64,000 nt of DNA from Apium graveolens (taxonomy: Eukaryota; Streptophyta; Magnoliopsida; Apiales; Apiaceae), in the NCBI RefSeq assembly GCF_009905375.1, contig NC_133647.1, forward strand, positions 48,790,506-48,854,505, written 5' to 3'. The notes beneath the pieces are model-generated. The model saw only the letters and a program-made list of their open reading frames with translations. It searched no databases and was not told where the DNA came from. This document shows positions 22,792 through 34,558 of this stretch, piece after piece. The position numbers were made by a program, and so were the translations under genes. Position 1 is the first letter of the stretch; every line of letters begins with the position of its first letter.

Positions 22792-24937
22792 ATGGCACCC
22801 AAGGACATAATTTTCGATGGAGCTACGTTTGTTCTTAATAACTTCTCTGCCATACTTAGCAAGTCAGAAGCACCCTCTGAACTTCACTTCATTCAGGATT
22901 TTCTTCCTAGTTAAGATATTGGGTATGCTCTGACTGAACCCAAAGCAGTCTCTGGTACTCAACTCCTGGAGTTCTGGAGAAACAGTGTATATGATGATGG
23001 TGGTGCTCAAGGGTCCCTAAGTATTATTTTTTCATCAGGGGAGGATGAGTATGTTGTGACATTGTCTACAGTTCGAAAAGCACTGTAGCTACCTGAGAAC
23101 TGTGTTTATTCTACTGTTGACGAGCCAGTTCTTCAAAACATGATAGCCAGTCTGGGATATGAAAGGACATTGGCAAAGCTGGGCCAGTTGAAGAGATCTT
23201 TCATAATGAGGGAATGGAGTTTCTTCTTTGATTGCATAACTAAAGCTTTTGCAAACAAATGTTCCAATTTTGATGCAATTCCCATATTCAACCAACAAAT
23301 CGGGTATGCTCTTATAAATCGAACTGATTTTGACTATGCAAGTGTTGTTTTAGGTTTTATTGGGGACAGAATGAATGAAGATAGATCTACTATTTATTTT
23401 GCTAGATTCTGTCAGCTTATCTATAGTTTCTGTTGTGATAATAAGCCCCAAAATGATGATGAATTAATTTCATTATTCAGAATAGCTAAAAGGGCTTTTA
23501 CTGACTTATTATCTACTGATAATAAGAAGGCTGTGTTAAGACCCCTCTTAATTCCTTTATCTGTCAAACAAGCCTTAATAACCTATGATCCTGTTAAGTA
23601 CACTGCACTATATCCTGATGTTCAACCATCTGAACCTCATCCATCAGCACCTACCATTTCTACTCAACCACCTCAAACTTCTCCACCTCAAACTTCAGAA
23701 CCTACAGTGCAGCCTTCATCTTCCAAACCTAAGAGGACTAAGAAAGTACCTCAGACACAACAGAAGAGAAGGAGATTCATTCTGCGAGATGAATCAGATG
23801 CTGAGGAACAGGTTCCTGTCTCAGAACCTGTTGTTCGAGAAGCTGAGAAGGTCTCTTCTTAGGAGGATGTTGATATTGGGAGTTCTAGGCCCCTAAAAAG
23901 GCTTAGAAAGCGTAATTCTGATGATACAGCTCCTAAAGTCACCTTAAAAGCTAAAAGATTCAAAACATTGGCAAAAAAGCCTGAAGATTCTGGTAAAGGG
24001 ATGGAAGCAGCAGCTAAGGAAGGGGATCAGGAATCTCTGATCTCACAAGACCCTGTTGAAGCTCACAATTCTCCTAGTGTTGATCCAGACCCTCATGCCA
24101 CTCATCACTCTCCACTACATGAGCCAGAAACTACTCACATTCCTACACCTCCAGTATCTCCAGTAAATGCTGATAACCAGGGGCCAGGTGATGAAATTGA
24201 CATACATAACTTGGAAGTGCCTCAGGTTTTGTATCTAGAAGCTCCATCAACTCAAGTCACTCCACCAACAACACCAGTTGCCAATGCTGATTTTAATCCA
24301 GAATTACCTACAACACCTTCTCTGCATCTAGATACTGAAGATCAGATTTTAGGTGAGCATCAGAATATGGATGTTGATCAGAACTTAGTTGCAGATCATC
24401 CCTTAGAGGATGATGTTGAAGCCTCCATAGCTTCTCATACTGTTCTTTTATCAGAGGATGCTGAAGATGTTGACTCTGTAAGTTCTGATGCTGCAAATAT
24501 TGATGCTACTGGTAATGCTGCTACAAATTTAGATGCTGATGCAGCTGGTCCTTCTGGACATGCACCTCTACAAGCTCTTTCAAAAGCTGAGATAGTCAAA
24601 AAGTTTGTTACAGGGGAAGCACCAGTACCTTGGAGTGAACTCCTAGAGGACAGGAGTGGACTAAGGAGTGGAACACAGTTACCTTTGTCCCTACTGAAAA
24701 GATTCTTGCTGATCACTTGGCAAAAGTTGATGAGATGCTAGTCAATGATGATTTTAAGACACAACTAAGAGTTACTACACTTAGTACAAGGCACCTTCAA
24801 GGTCAACATTCTGTAACTCAGGCCAAGGTGGACAAGATTCAAGAAACCTTAATGCAGCAAGATACAGTTGTCAAGTTAGACAAGAAAAGGTTTTTTAAAC
24901 CTTTCTTTGACAAAATTACCAATATTAAGGTTTTCTG
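22792..24937 (+). pseudogene. Inner Copia env-like ORF, 5' part, split by a Ty3 element
   Basis: The ATG at 22792 (MAPKDIIFDGATFVLNNFSA) opens a frame continuous to about 24655 but broken by stops at 22912 (TAA), 23086 (TAG) and 23860 (TAG); each could be a former CAA/CAG. At about 24655 it shifts frame and continues (WNTVTFVPTEKILADHLAKV) to the Ty3 LTR at 24938. The N-terminal 250 residues are a globular domain (SLGYERTLAKLGQLKRSF, FARFCQLIYSFCCDNKPQ) also seen in the outer copy. The middle is P/S/T-rich with a basic K/R patch (KPKRTKKVPQTQQKRRR), then acidic D/A/N repeats. Such 'env-like' ORFs are typical of SIRE elements. I see no clear signal peptide or fusion peptide, so an envelope role is not shown by the sequence. 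Confidence 0.75.
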
Positions 24938-25150
24938 CACGAGTTCCATTTCCCTTAATAACATCCAATCTTAATAATTACTCAACTACTCTGCACTGTG
25001 ACCCCACAATAAACACACACACCACACATTATAGTCTCAGAGATGAACATCAAAAAAAATAATCACAAGTCCTTATATTCCACAATTATCTGCCAATACA
25101 CCTTAAAAGGTTTTCTGACTAAATTTACATCTCTTTGCCATTATTACAAT

Positions 25151-25297
25151 TCATAAATATACATAAATCTGGTACATCAGAAGTTGAAAGCCTAGCCTAT
25201 TGGTAGTTCCTACCTCAGCTACGGCGGCATCAGTGCTTCTAGAAAACTGCGGAACGTCTCCTAACCTCTTGCGAATCGGGAGCTTGGTCCGGTTCAT
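25151..25297 (-). CDS. LTR-embedded basic mini-ORF (48 aa)
   Basis: ATG at 25297, nine bases into the predicted second leader exon (which starts at 25306). The product begins MNRTKLPIRKRLGDVPQF and ends at TGA 25151; about 8 of the first 11 residues are polar, with five K/R. The identical peptide is encoded in the partner LTR (34811-34957) and a close version in the solo LTR (53957-54076), where several codon differences are synonymous. The function is unknown; it may be an upstream ORF that regulates gag translation. A GAG|GTAGGA donor-like site lies inside it, so further splicing is possible. Confidence 0.4.
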   Translation of the reverse strand: MNRTKLPIRKRLGDVPQFSRSTDAAVAEVGTTNRLGFQLLMYQIYVYL

Positions 25298-26671
25298 CTT
25301 ATCTATCTGATGTTGTGTGATGAAAGAAGAAAGCAAGGGTGAGCAGCAAGCCCACCAAAATAATATGTATAATGATTAACAATATATGAGCCTACTCATA
25401 ATACTCATGAAAGTCTTGGTCAAAAGAAATGAACCAAGTTGATATCTTAATGCGATGAAGTCGCAAAATATTCAGTATATATATATACATATATACTTTT
25501 CAAAATATTGGAAGTCCTCTTCCATGCATAATACACACAGAGTTCCAGTGTATAACTGTATAAAAATACCGTTGCAAGGTGATCTCATATATCTAACCTT
25601 GTCTCAACATTTTTCTGAAAATCTTTGTCATGCATAAGATAATCATTTACTAGATATAAGTTTAAAAAAAATGAAGTTACAAGATACTCCAATATACTTT
25701 ATATCCAAATACTACTTGAACTACCACCGTTCAAGTTATAATCAGTTTCAAAGTTCATCACCCAGATGAGACTACAAGATAAGACTTGAATAGATTCAAT
25801 CTTTGAAATATCATTATAAATAATGAAGTTACGAGATACTTCATTAAGTCCTGATATATATATCCATATATATATATATATCTCATACATTTCCTGAAAA
25901 TCTCTGTCATGTAAAGTATGAACAGAGTTATAATATCCAATGAATTTTGGAAAGGAAAAGAATTTTGGCATAAACCAGATATCTTGTTGATCAGGAAAAG
26001 ATACCAATAAGTAACCTTTTCTACTGTAGATGGATGAATTCCTCACCGGTCATCACCCTGGCCGCATTAGGACCTCGCGCTAGACCGTTACCCGGCCACT
26101 CACGCGTTGATGGACTGCCACCCAGCCACTTACACTTTGATAGACCGTACCCCGGCCTGTCGCTTATGCCGACTCAATTAGATGGGCTTACTTCCCGAAC
26201 ATTGGGCAAGTAATCAATTCATTTATCAAAACAGCAACCTTGTTGTGAATATAAAATACACCATAGAGCCGGGTCCCTCAGGTTTTGAACGAGTATTTAA
26301 ATCCCCTTTAAAAGGAAGATCTTAAATATAAAAATGAGTTTTGGGATCCGCTCTAACTTTTAAAAATCATTTTGAAGACTCGAAAACACTTTAAAGAGTG
26401 TTTGGAGTAATGCTGATTTAATGAAGTAAATCAGTCCCAATATATTTAGAAAATGTCTGAATATTATTATTTAAATAATATTCCCATAAAGAATAATCTT
26501 TATACAAATAATTGAAGTAGAAGTTGTAAGACTTATACTTGAAATGAGTATTAAATAACCAGAGATATACTTATATGAAAGTACTATCTTTATTTGAATA
26601 ATCGAAAATAAGTTTGATTATCGAAACATTATTCTTTAATAAAATAAAGAATATATCTCAGCAAATAATCG

Positions 26672-26890
26672 GAGTCATAGATCCTCAAATGAATATTCAA
26701 ATAATATTCATTAAATAATATAAACTGAGTCATAAGCTCTCGAATGAATATTCAAATATTATTCAATAAATAATATAAAAGAGTCATAAGCCCTCGAATG
26801 AATATTCAAATATTAATCAATAAATAATATAAACTGAGTCATAAGCCCTCGAATGAATATTCAAATAATATTCATTAAATAAAATAAAGT
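26672..26890. repeat. Tandem repeats, about 57 bp, in the Tekay-type LTR
   Basis: Four units sharing GAGTCATAAGCCCTCGAATG and an AT-rich remainder with AATATTC palindromes. Also at 36330-36548 in the partner LTR, and as two or three units around 50640-50790 in the solo LTR. Confidence 0.8.
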
Positions 26891-29038
26891 TATCGAATAA
26901 ACCTTATTCGATTAATAGTTTTAAAAAAACTATATCAATATATATATATAAATATATATTATACTCGGGAGCCTCGCCTCCCGGTTTAAAAATATGTTCA
27001 CCTTTTATCCCCTATACTAAGGGTAAACTCAAATACCGCTTATCTCTAGCATAGGTATTATGCAACTATAAGCATTTGAACCAACAGATATATAACTCAA
27101 GAATATGAGACAGGCATGCATATATACCATATCACATGCTACAATATAACGCAAGAATTTGCTAATAACCAATATGCATTTATCGCAAGATCATGCATAT
27201 ACACATATACATCACCACAACAGTATAACGGGTAGAAAACTTGCCTGAGCGACTTGGGGTGATAAAAGGCTCGGGACGAGTCTGGTAACCTATAAACAAC
27301 AAGTAAGTTGGAATTAAACCAAAGTCACTTGTAAATCTATACTTTAACTAACTTAGACTCTAACGCTTGTTTTGCGCTTACTGATTTGCTTAAGTCACCC
27401 GGGTACCCTCGGCTCCACCATTTTTAATAATTTAATCCTTTACGAGTTTTAAGGCGATTCCTTCGCAAGTGTCTTACCAACTGCCTAACACACTTACCAT
27501 AAATATTTCATGCATTAATTAACCCTTTTTGGTCTTTAACCTATGTTTCAAAGTAAGGCGAGGGGAAAAGTTTCGTTCGCGAAACGCCGTTACTTGAAAC
27601 GGTCGTTTCTCCTAAACCGTGCATCGGAATCGAACGAACTATATATCAAAACGAAGCTCGTAACATGAGCTATCTAAACATGGCAGTGGTCATAATCTAG
27701 CAGGGGGTTCTCGGGTCCTAATGCTATGCACAAAAACAGTCCAAAGAAAATCGGACGTTACGACGGCTATGTTTACGCGATTTCCAATATTTTAAACCAT
27801 TCAAAACCATCCCAAATCAACCTCAAATCCAACATACAACCAACATCCATCCTTATCACATCATAACAACCCCCACCAATTCAATTTTAACATTCATACT
27901 TATGCCTAAGCTTAACTTTAACCATACTTAAGTTCTTTTAATCAAAACCACAACATTTACCATTCCATTTCAATACCATTTCAATTCCCAAACTCTAATC
28001 ACAACAACAAGCTACAATATCATTCTAATAATCAAAATCATCTTATAATACATAGGAATCTAGGGTTTGGAGATGGTATACCTTCCTTGAAGTGGTGGGA
28101 GGAGCTAGGAAGCCTTAAGAAGCTTTGAGAAGTCTTAGGAATGCTTGGATCTTTATGGAAAACAAGAAAAACTTCAAGTTAAAAACTTGAAAACACTATT
28201 CATAGCCTTCTTCTTTGATTAAATGGAGAAGATGGAGAAGGAATTGATGGCTTAAACTCATGATATAGCCCTAACTAAGCATGAAGATGATTAGGGAATT
28301 AACTCACCAATTTAGGAAGCTTGGATCTTTGATTTTGAATTTCTTGCTCTTTTGAATAGTAAAAAGCCGAGAGCTTCTTCAAGAACAAGCCTTGGTTCTT
28401 TTTGATTTTGATGAAAATGATTTTACTTGGCTTGGTTGCTTTGTTTTTGTGTTTGATTTAGTCAATTACCTTGTTGCCCTTGAATTTGTGTGGTTCTCAT
28501 TCAACCACACCTCCTTCCTTCCCATGTCATGCTTGTGTCATCCTCATGATGTCATCCTCCCCTCATTGTCCTCTTTCTATTGGTTGGATGACATCATCCC
28601 CACTAATCCCCTTGATTAACTTCTTAATCGTTTGCCTAATGACCGCTGATCTGTTATACGGTTCGCTTAACTTTCGTTTTCGTTTATCGTTTGAGGGATC
28701 ATACCCGGGATCTTATTACTTAGGTTCCCTTAACCTTTCTCAATATATTGTATTCCTTTTATGATCCTCTCTTATAATCCTTTAATTTAAATCCTTTTTA
28801 TCCTGTTACCTTTTTCTCAATTCTTTCCGTATCTAGTGGATTTCCGGGAAAAATCAAAGTGTTCGGAAATTGGATTCTGACGATCTTTACATACACTTAT
28901 ATACCACATAGAGTACTAATAATATTCCATAAGATCAATAACAGAACCCCTACATAGCGTGGCATGAAAATTTTTCTCATTCAGCAAAAACACTATTCAT
29001 AAGGGTTTCAAAAATTTCCAAAAATTGGGGTTATTACA

Positions 29039-29065
29039 GTCTCCCCTCCTTAAAAGGATTCCGTC
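29039..29065 (-). other. Polypurine tract of the Tekay-type element
   Basis: The minus strand reads GGACGGAATCC, then TTTTAAGGAGGGGAGAC directly before the LTR. This primes plus-strand synthesis. Confidence 0.85.
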
Positions 29066-29760
29066 CCGGAATCAGATAGAAGACAGTTGGGGATGCTTTT
29101 CTAGCATTGTGCCTTCTAACTCTCTAGTCAATTTTCGACATTGTGGTCCTACCACCAACTCTGCCTAGTTTGATAATCCTTCTCCTAAGCACTTGTTCCT
29201 TTTCACTCTATAACCCTTCCTGGTTGCTCCATATAGGTTACGTCGGGTTGCATATCTATGCGCTCATATGCCTCTATTTATCTGGCATCTGAATTACACT
29301 TCCTTAACATTGATACGTGAAACACGTTACGACCTGCTACATGTTCGGGGTTAGGGCTAGCTCATATGCTAACTTCCCAAACGTCTTAATATATCCAAGG
29401 GTCCAACAAATTGTAGACTTAGCTTTCCTTTCTTTCCGAACCTCATCAATCCTTTCCAAGGGATACCTATAACATTACTAGGTCCCCTATTTCATACTCT
29501 TTGTCCTTTCGTGTCATGTCCATCTTGGGCTACTACCAGCCGTCCTCTGATTAGATCTATCATATCCTTGGTCCTTTGGACTACTGCGGATCCGAGCATC
29601 TTGCGCTCTACAACTTCATCCTAGCATAAGGGAAATCGACATTGTCTTCCGTCAAGGATCTCATAAGGCGACATCTCGATAATGACAAATGATCTATTAT
29701 CGTAAGAAAACTCAATCCGTGTTAAGTGATCATTCTAATTTCTTTCAAGTCTATTGCACA
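29066..29760 (-). pseudogene. Integrase C-terminal / chromodomain-side remnant
   Basis: Conceptual translation with many stops shows TRKDKEYEIGDLVML and GRNVFHVSMLRKCNSDAR, then ERIDMQPDVTYMEQP. These match in order the HILLKISP, HNVFHVSMLKRYNPDSR and EPIDIQPDLSFVEQP parts of the Tekay integrase at 63064-63441. Not expressible. Confidence 0.7.
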
Positions 29761-32639
29761 GACTCTCATTATAGCTTTTAGCATTAGAGCTTCTGCTTCT
29801 CAATACCCATTCTTTTCGAGTTCGTAATCGCTACTACCTTCCGTTCCTAATATTATACTGGTTATACTTTTGCTCGTTAGCGTTCTATAACCTTTTAATA
29901 ACCACGTCAACCTTAGTATTACGAATGTGTTCCCATTCTGAATACCACCATAACTTTACTACTCCTTTTTCAGTTGTTTCTATTTTCGAAAGCTTAATCC
30001 TTCATATAGAAGTAAAAGAATTTATTGAGAGATCACTATGATCATGAACACTTGTTATCTCGTATAGTTAGTACAGAAGGTGGCCAGCCTTTAGTACTTG
30101 ACAAGCAATTAAACAATAGATGGTATCCTACTAGGCTTCTATCACACAGATAGATAGTCATTCGGCAATACCTCCCCTTTCTGGAAGGGTTGTTCTTCTC
30201 AGCTTACATGAAATGAAAAGATGAGAAAAGAATAAATTGAAGAGAATTGTATATATGAAAAAAAAATATACTGCCACAAAATATCTGGCTTGGAACCTAC
30301 CTCTGAACTATAGAGGTTTGTCATAGGAGAACGAAACATATGAGTATTTATATCAACATCAAGTATTATAGCATCGTATTTCACATGCCTAAATATTTGC
30401 TATTCCATCCATCATTCTATGGACCCATGCTCTTCCTCGAGCTTATACACAATCACCTTTGAAACTCCCTCAATTTCGAAAATCGAACCTGGGATCTCAT
30501 TCTAGACATCATCGTTACTAGAGTTCTATGTTTGCACCGCAACCTTCCTCGTATAATAATACGACTCTCTATTGATAAGAAAGAATAAATATACAATAGG
30601 TAGATACTCTACTTAATTAGTCTATCAATGATAACTTATACACTACCACGACCCGATTAGTGGTACTCAATCTCAACACCCATTCCAATACAACTCTCAC
30701 GGTTGTAATCAGCTCAATACTCGCAGAATCATTGCTGCCTTACTATGGTCCACCACTGACCTACTGTAGTCATTCATTTTCCATGAAGTCTTAATAGCTA
30801 ACCATACGGAGTCCATACATGTCGTATCAAATCCTTCTAAGGAGGTAACATAATCACCATTTCTGATTCATGAAGAACACTCCTGATCCTGACATACATA
30901 CATGACATGAAGCAGATAAAATTGCAGAAGAGTTTCAATCAAAGCAACGATAGCAGGTTAATACCATTCTTAATCATATGCCTTAAATAGAAGACTTAAC
31001 TCAAAGGTTCGTCTAGTCCTTTTGGAAACATGGTCCTGGCTTATCCCAAGATAGGACCTCCTAAGATAGATAGCCCATTCATGGCGATTACACGAATTAA
31101 ACTTTTACCAACTACTATTACGGTTGGGTATTGCACAGTCATCAGAAGGAATGTCAATCTTCCAAACCATAATACAACCTTCATAGCTTTAACCATCATC
31201 ACTGCATTCCTTTGGCACAAGCGCCTATAATTATCCTCTTACCTTTAAAGTGTCGGCCACCTCTTTGGCCTTTCCTGATAGTAAAATTTCCTTACAGTCA
31301 ATGTCATTTTAACCACCTCCAAATAAATTTTCTACCTTATTTCAATCACAGCTTATGTGAAAATGCTTTTCTTAAATATCTGATGAGTAAATAAAAAAAA
31401 TATCACCATTTTTCCATAAGTTATTGCCTCAATCTTTAGAGGTTAATCACTGTCACGACTGACTCTCAATCATACTTAGAACATCTTTTATCTTAAGTCC
31501 TAATTGCCCTGAATAATTTCGACCTTTACTGGTTCGATCCATACTTTCTCGTGGTTTAACACGTGCCCCACTTGGCATCATTATAATTATGTCATATTTC
31601 CTTTATCAACATTTTTATTCTTGAGAATTTCGAATATTTCCTTTCTCCTTGTAAAACCTCTAAGGTTATCCTTCAATCGTTCCTCCTGTATTCCCTATAT
31701 ACAGGGCATATCAAAATACCATTTACTAATACTAGAACCATTGTCTATATACTTCTGAAAAATTTCTCCACTGATCCTTAAAGGTTATTATTACCTTAAT
31801 CCTTTCCAATTCATAATGTCAAAACTCATACTATCCCTATTAAGGGTGAAATGCCAACCTTTATGCATTCCCCTAGGATTCGTTTTAAGTTACCGATGTT
31901 CTATCCTTAATTCCACCTTTAAAAAGGTACAAGCATCCTTCCATGGATAAATAAAGTCATATATCCCTGATAAGGGTATCTTATTCAATCATTTCCACCT
32001 CGATAGTCTATACCGAATTTCACAATAGCATCCTTATTCAAGTTAAGGTCAATCCACATGGCCTCCAAAAGATAAAAATGGTTATCCGCTTTTCTTTCCT
32101 GATTTGGTAATGATCACATGGATGATCTGGAAGATATTGGTCGTGTTCAACGTGAACTTCTTCTTAATAAATCCTTATTTACTTTTGTTGTTTATCTCAA
32201 CAGTCATCTCAATGTTGGGATACCTCCCATACCTGGCATCTCCCTTTTTTGGGTAACAAGCCACCGGTCTTACACTTCACATTCTTGAAGGTCACTTCCT
32301 TCATCCAAATTTTCCTAATTTCTTATTTCCTTGTCTCCTCAGTCTATCCGCGTCTCATTATTTATCCTTCGAACTATCTCAAGGTTTCCTCGAATCCTCC
32401 CAACTTATAGGGGATAATATATATGTATCTCTTATGCCCTCAACCATCAATTTTAACTCATGGTGAATCACCCTCATCCTGACGATTACATACTTTTCTA
32501 TTTCTATTACTACGAGTCTTTAGGGTTTCCTCATACCCAACTTCCTTATCATTCCTCAAACTCTATTGCCTTTATATTCCTTTCTTTTATCATTATTTCA
32601 TGAACTAACACAACATAAGCATTGATTTCAAACATCCCG
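29761..32639 (-). pseudogene. Heavily decayed protease/reverse-transcriptase interval
   Basis: No frame is open for more than about 70 codons. Around 31600-31900 short stretches resemble the RT region after the active site (KYIDNGSSIS, then a DLKDNLRGFTRRKEIFE-type helix). I place RT here mainly by position and weak similarity. The rest is unassignable. Confidence 0.4.
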
Positions 32640-33075
32640 TCATTCTGGATTCGTGTCCTCAGAACGAATCTTGACAACTTTTACAACTTAGATTCATAAT
32701 TTATCATACTTGTCTGCCTCTGTTCTGGCTCTAAAGCTTTTACACTATCTCCTTATCTTTGGGAATTACTTTCCCGAAAACAATTGACTGAACTTAAATC
32801 AGTTTATTATAATCTCTTGCTCCATGCTTTCCTTGGTCTTTCACCAGCGGGTGGTCTCTCTCTTAGGAGGGTAAGTGATAAAAATAGTCTTTTGTGATTC
32901 GTCAATCATTTAGAATCTCAAATGATTCCTATATTTCCTTTAGCAAGGCTCTTGCCTCGACTGGGTCAACCTGTTCCTTGGAACTCTGAGAGCTTAGAGA
33001 CTTAAAGGTCCTGAAAGAATTTCCTATCGCATTGTTTCCTCAAGGTGGTGGTTGGGGATAATAGTCTAAGTTCTG
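32640..33075 (-). pseudogene. Ty3 gag remnant
   Basis: Minus-strand translation at 33060-32930 reads GNSFRTFKSLSSQSSKEQ and VDPVEARALLKEI, the start of the gag core in Tekay-type elements (usually FKSLSPPEFKG...EARAWLKEIEKSFEI). Stops interrupt it. It lies downstream of an RNase H-integrase fragment, which is not the normal order. Confidence 0.6.
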
Positions 33076-33286
33076 TCTAGACAGGTCCATAAATTGCCGT
33101 ATAGGAGTACCGTCTCGGGTCTCCTTTCCTTACTCGACTTTCTGTTTCCTTAGTATGAAATGTTTCAACCTTCTCCCATAATCGGGGTTATCTTATACAT
33201 TAAAAACCTTGTTTTCCACTCTATTATGTTATGGGTTCTTTCTTTCTTGATGGCAACCTCCCTGACTATCACATTCAGGGTTTGCC

Positions 33287-33990
33287 CTAAATCTTATTCC
33301 TCAAACTATGGCTCTCATCTAAGTTCTCATCCTTAAGCTCTTGAACTTTCGGAACCCAAATTCTATAGGGATACCTCATTATTCCCTTATCATCTTTCTC
33401 GGTATTAATCTCATATTTATTTGTTGGCTCTCTGCCTTCATTCATCACCTTTTTCTGGCACAATATGCTCTTTTCCAATAATTCGGTCTCTATTGCAATC
33501 TCAAACAGCTTTTCGGTACCGGCTCCGGTTACCTTCACTTCTATTTCCATTTTCTCAAAATCTCTTAAAACTCTCTCAAAGACATTATCATCTTGAGTTT
33601 CTCCTTTTTACTAAGGGCATCAGCCACCACATTGGCTTTCCCCAAATGATAAAGAATCTCATAATCGTAATCCTTGATTAGCTCTAACCACCTCATTTGG
33701 CACATGTTGAGCTCTTTTCTGTGTGAAAATGTACTAGAGCACTTATGGCTTAGGTAATTCTCGCACTTCTCTCCATACAAGTAGTGCCTCCAATCTTTAG
33801 GGCAAAACTATTGCCATGAGCCCAAGCTCATAGGTGGGGATATCGAATTTTATATTCCCTTAATTATCTTGACGCGTACGCGATTACCTTGCTGTGCTGT
33901 ATAAGAAGCACCCTAATTCCTTATGCGAAGCGTCACTACAATTCACAAAATCTCCTTTTTCATCCGGCAACGCCAACATATGGGTCGCCA
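33287..33990 (-). pseudogene. RNase H and integrase N-terminal fragment in an abnormal position
   Basis: 33980-33790 encodes WTEKYEKRF and LALPDEKGDFVNCSDASHKE, the RT/RNase H junction with the first catalytic aspartate (CSDAS for YSDAS), interrupted by stops. 33780-33565 continues with WRHYLYGEKCENYLSHK, MRWLELIKDYDYEILYHLGK and ANVVADALSKKE. 33550-33287 gives EIEVKVTGAGTEKL, GIMRYPYRIWVPKVQELKDE and a decayed HSSRYSIHPG-type zinc-binding start (ESHSLRNKI). This lies between the primer site and gag, whereas an intact element has it 3 kb or more after gag. Confidence 0.75.
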
Positions 33991-34541
33991 CCAACCTTTG
34001 CTTTAGTTGTTAAAATCTTTTCTCGTATTTCTCTGTCCATTCAAACTTCTTAGTCTTACGAGTAAGCCGCTTCAAATGGGCTACTATCTTTACAAACTTG
34101 AACGAACCTCCGGTAGTGACCGGCCAATCCTACCTCTGGTAGTCGACCTAACCATGGTCATCAATTCATCAGTGGTCCTTTATCCATTCTTGTCAGGATC
34201 CTCCATGGGATCCTCCTCAGCAACTATCCCTTCTAGTACAACATCCTCAATCGCTACATCATCCGGTCCTGCGTTAGGACGCTCTATCGGATCCACAATC
34301 CGATCTCCAATTAGTAATAAAACATCATCGCGTTGTTACTCCTTAACCTCAGGGTTCGGTGTCCCGCTACCATATACGATAACGAACTACGCTTCTATCA
34401 CGATATTTATAAGGGTTCCCATAAGGGTTTTAACTGTCAGTACTACATTAGGTAGTCCGACTATGAACTTGGCAAGAGTTCTTATTATCTTAGTGAACTT
34501 ATTATCTTAACGTCACATCATCTCTGAGGTTTATAACGCTT
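33991..34541 (-). other. Leader of the Tekay-type element after the primer site
   Basis: Untranslated leader and a decayed acidic stretch (VDPIERPNAGPDD...EEDPMEDPD) as found near the gag N-terminus of this family. The open frame on the plus strand over it (34007-34510) is antisense low-complexity and is not taken as a gene. Confidence 0.5.
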
Positions 34542-34554
34542 AGCTCTGATACCA
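34542..34554 (-). other. Primer-binding site, tRNA-Met type (Tekay-type element)
   Basis: The minus strand reads TGGTATCAGAGCT, four bases after the LTR end at 34559. Confidence 0.88.
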
Positions 34555-34558
34555 TTTC

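Larger units (their letters stand above)
24938..29038 (-). repeat. 3' LTR of the Tekay-type element (4101 bp, outer 39 bp missing)
   Basis: Minus strand starts TGTAATAACCCC at 29038. It should end GGGGGTGTTACA but stops at CACGAG (24938). It contains a predicted GT donor (intron start 28307), hairpin 25338-25356, acceptor at 25307 and a 48-codon ORF. Direct repeats of about 57 bp lie at 26672-26890. Confidence 0.9.

Noticed and set aside
23140..24741. env-like ORF as a true viral envelope
   Set aside because: No signal peptide, cleavage site or transmembrane segment could be recognised; the term is kept only as the customary name for this SIRE ORF.
25699..26046. 115-codon minus-strand frame repeated at 35357-35704
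   Set aside because: Repeated only because the two LTRs are near identical; it contains a TATATA run giving YIYIWIYI and lies in the predicted intron. The solo LTR does not keep it.
28392..28764. 75- and 97-codon frames repeated at 38050-38422
   Set aside because: Antisense to the LTR and duplicated only with it; cysteine/proline patches look random.
34007..34510. 167-codon plus-strand frame, S/T-rich
   Set aside because: Antisense to the leader and gag start of the minus-strand Ty3 element; low complexity.
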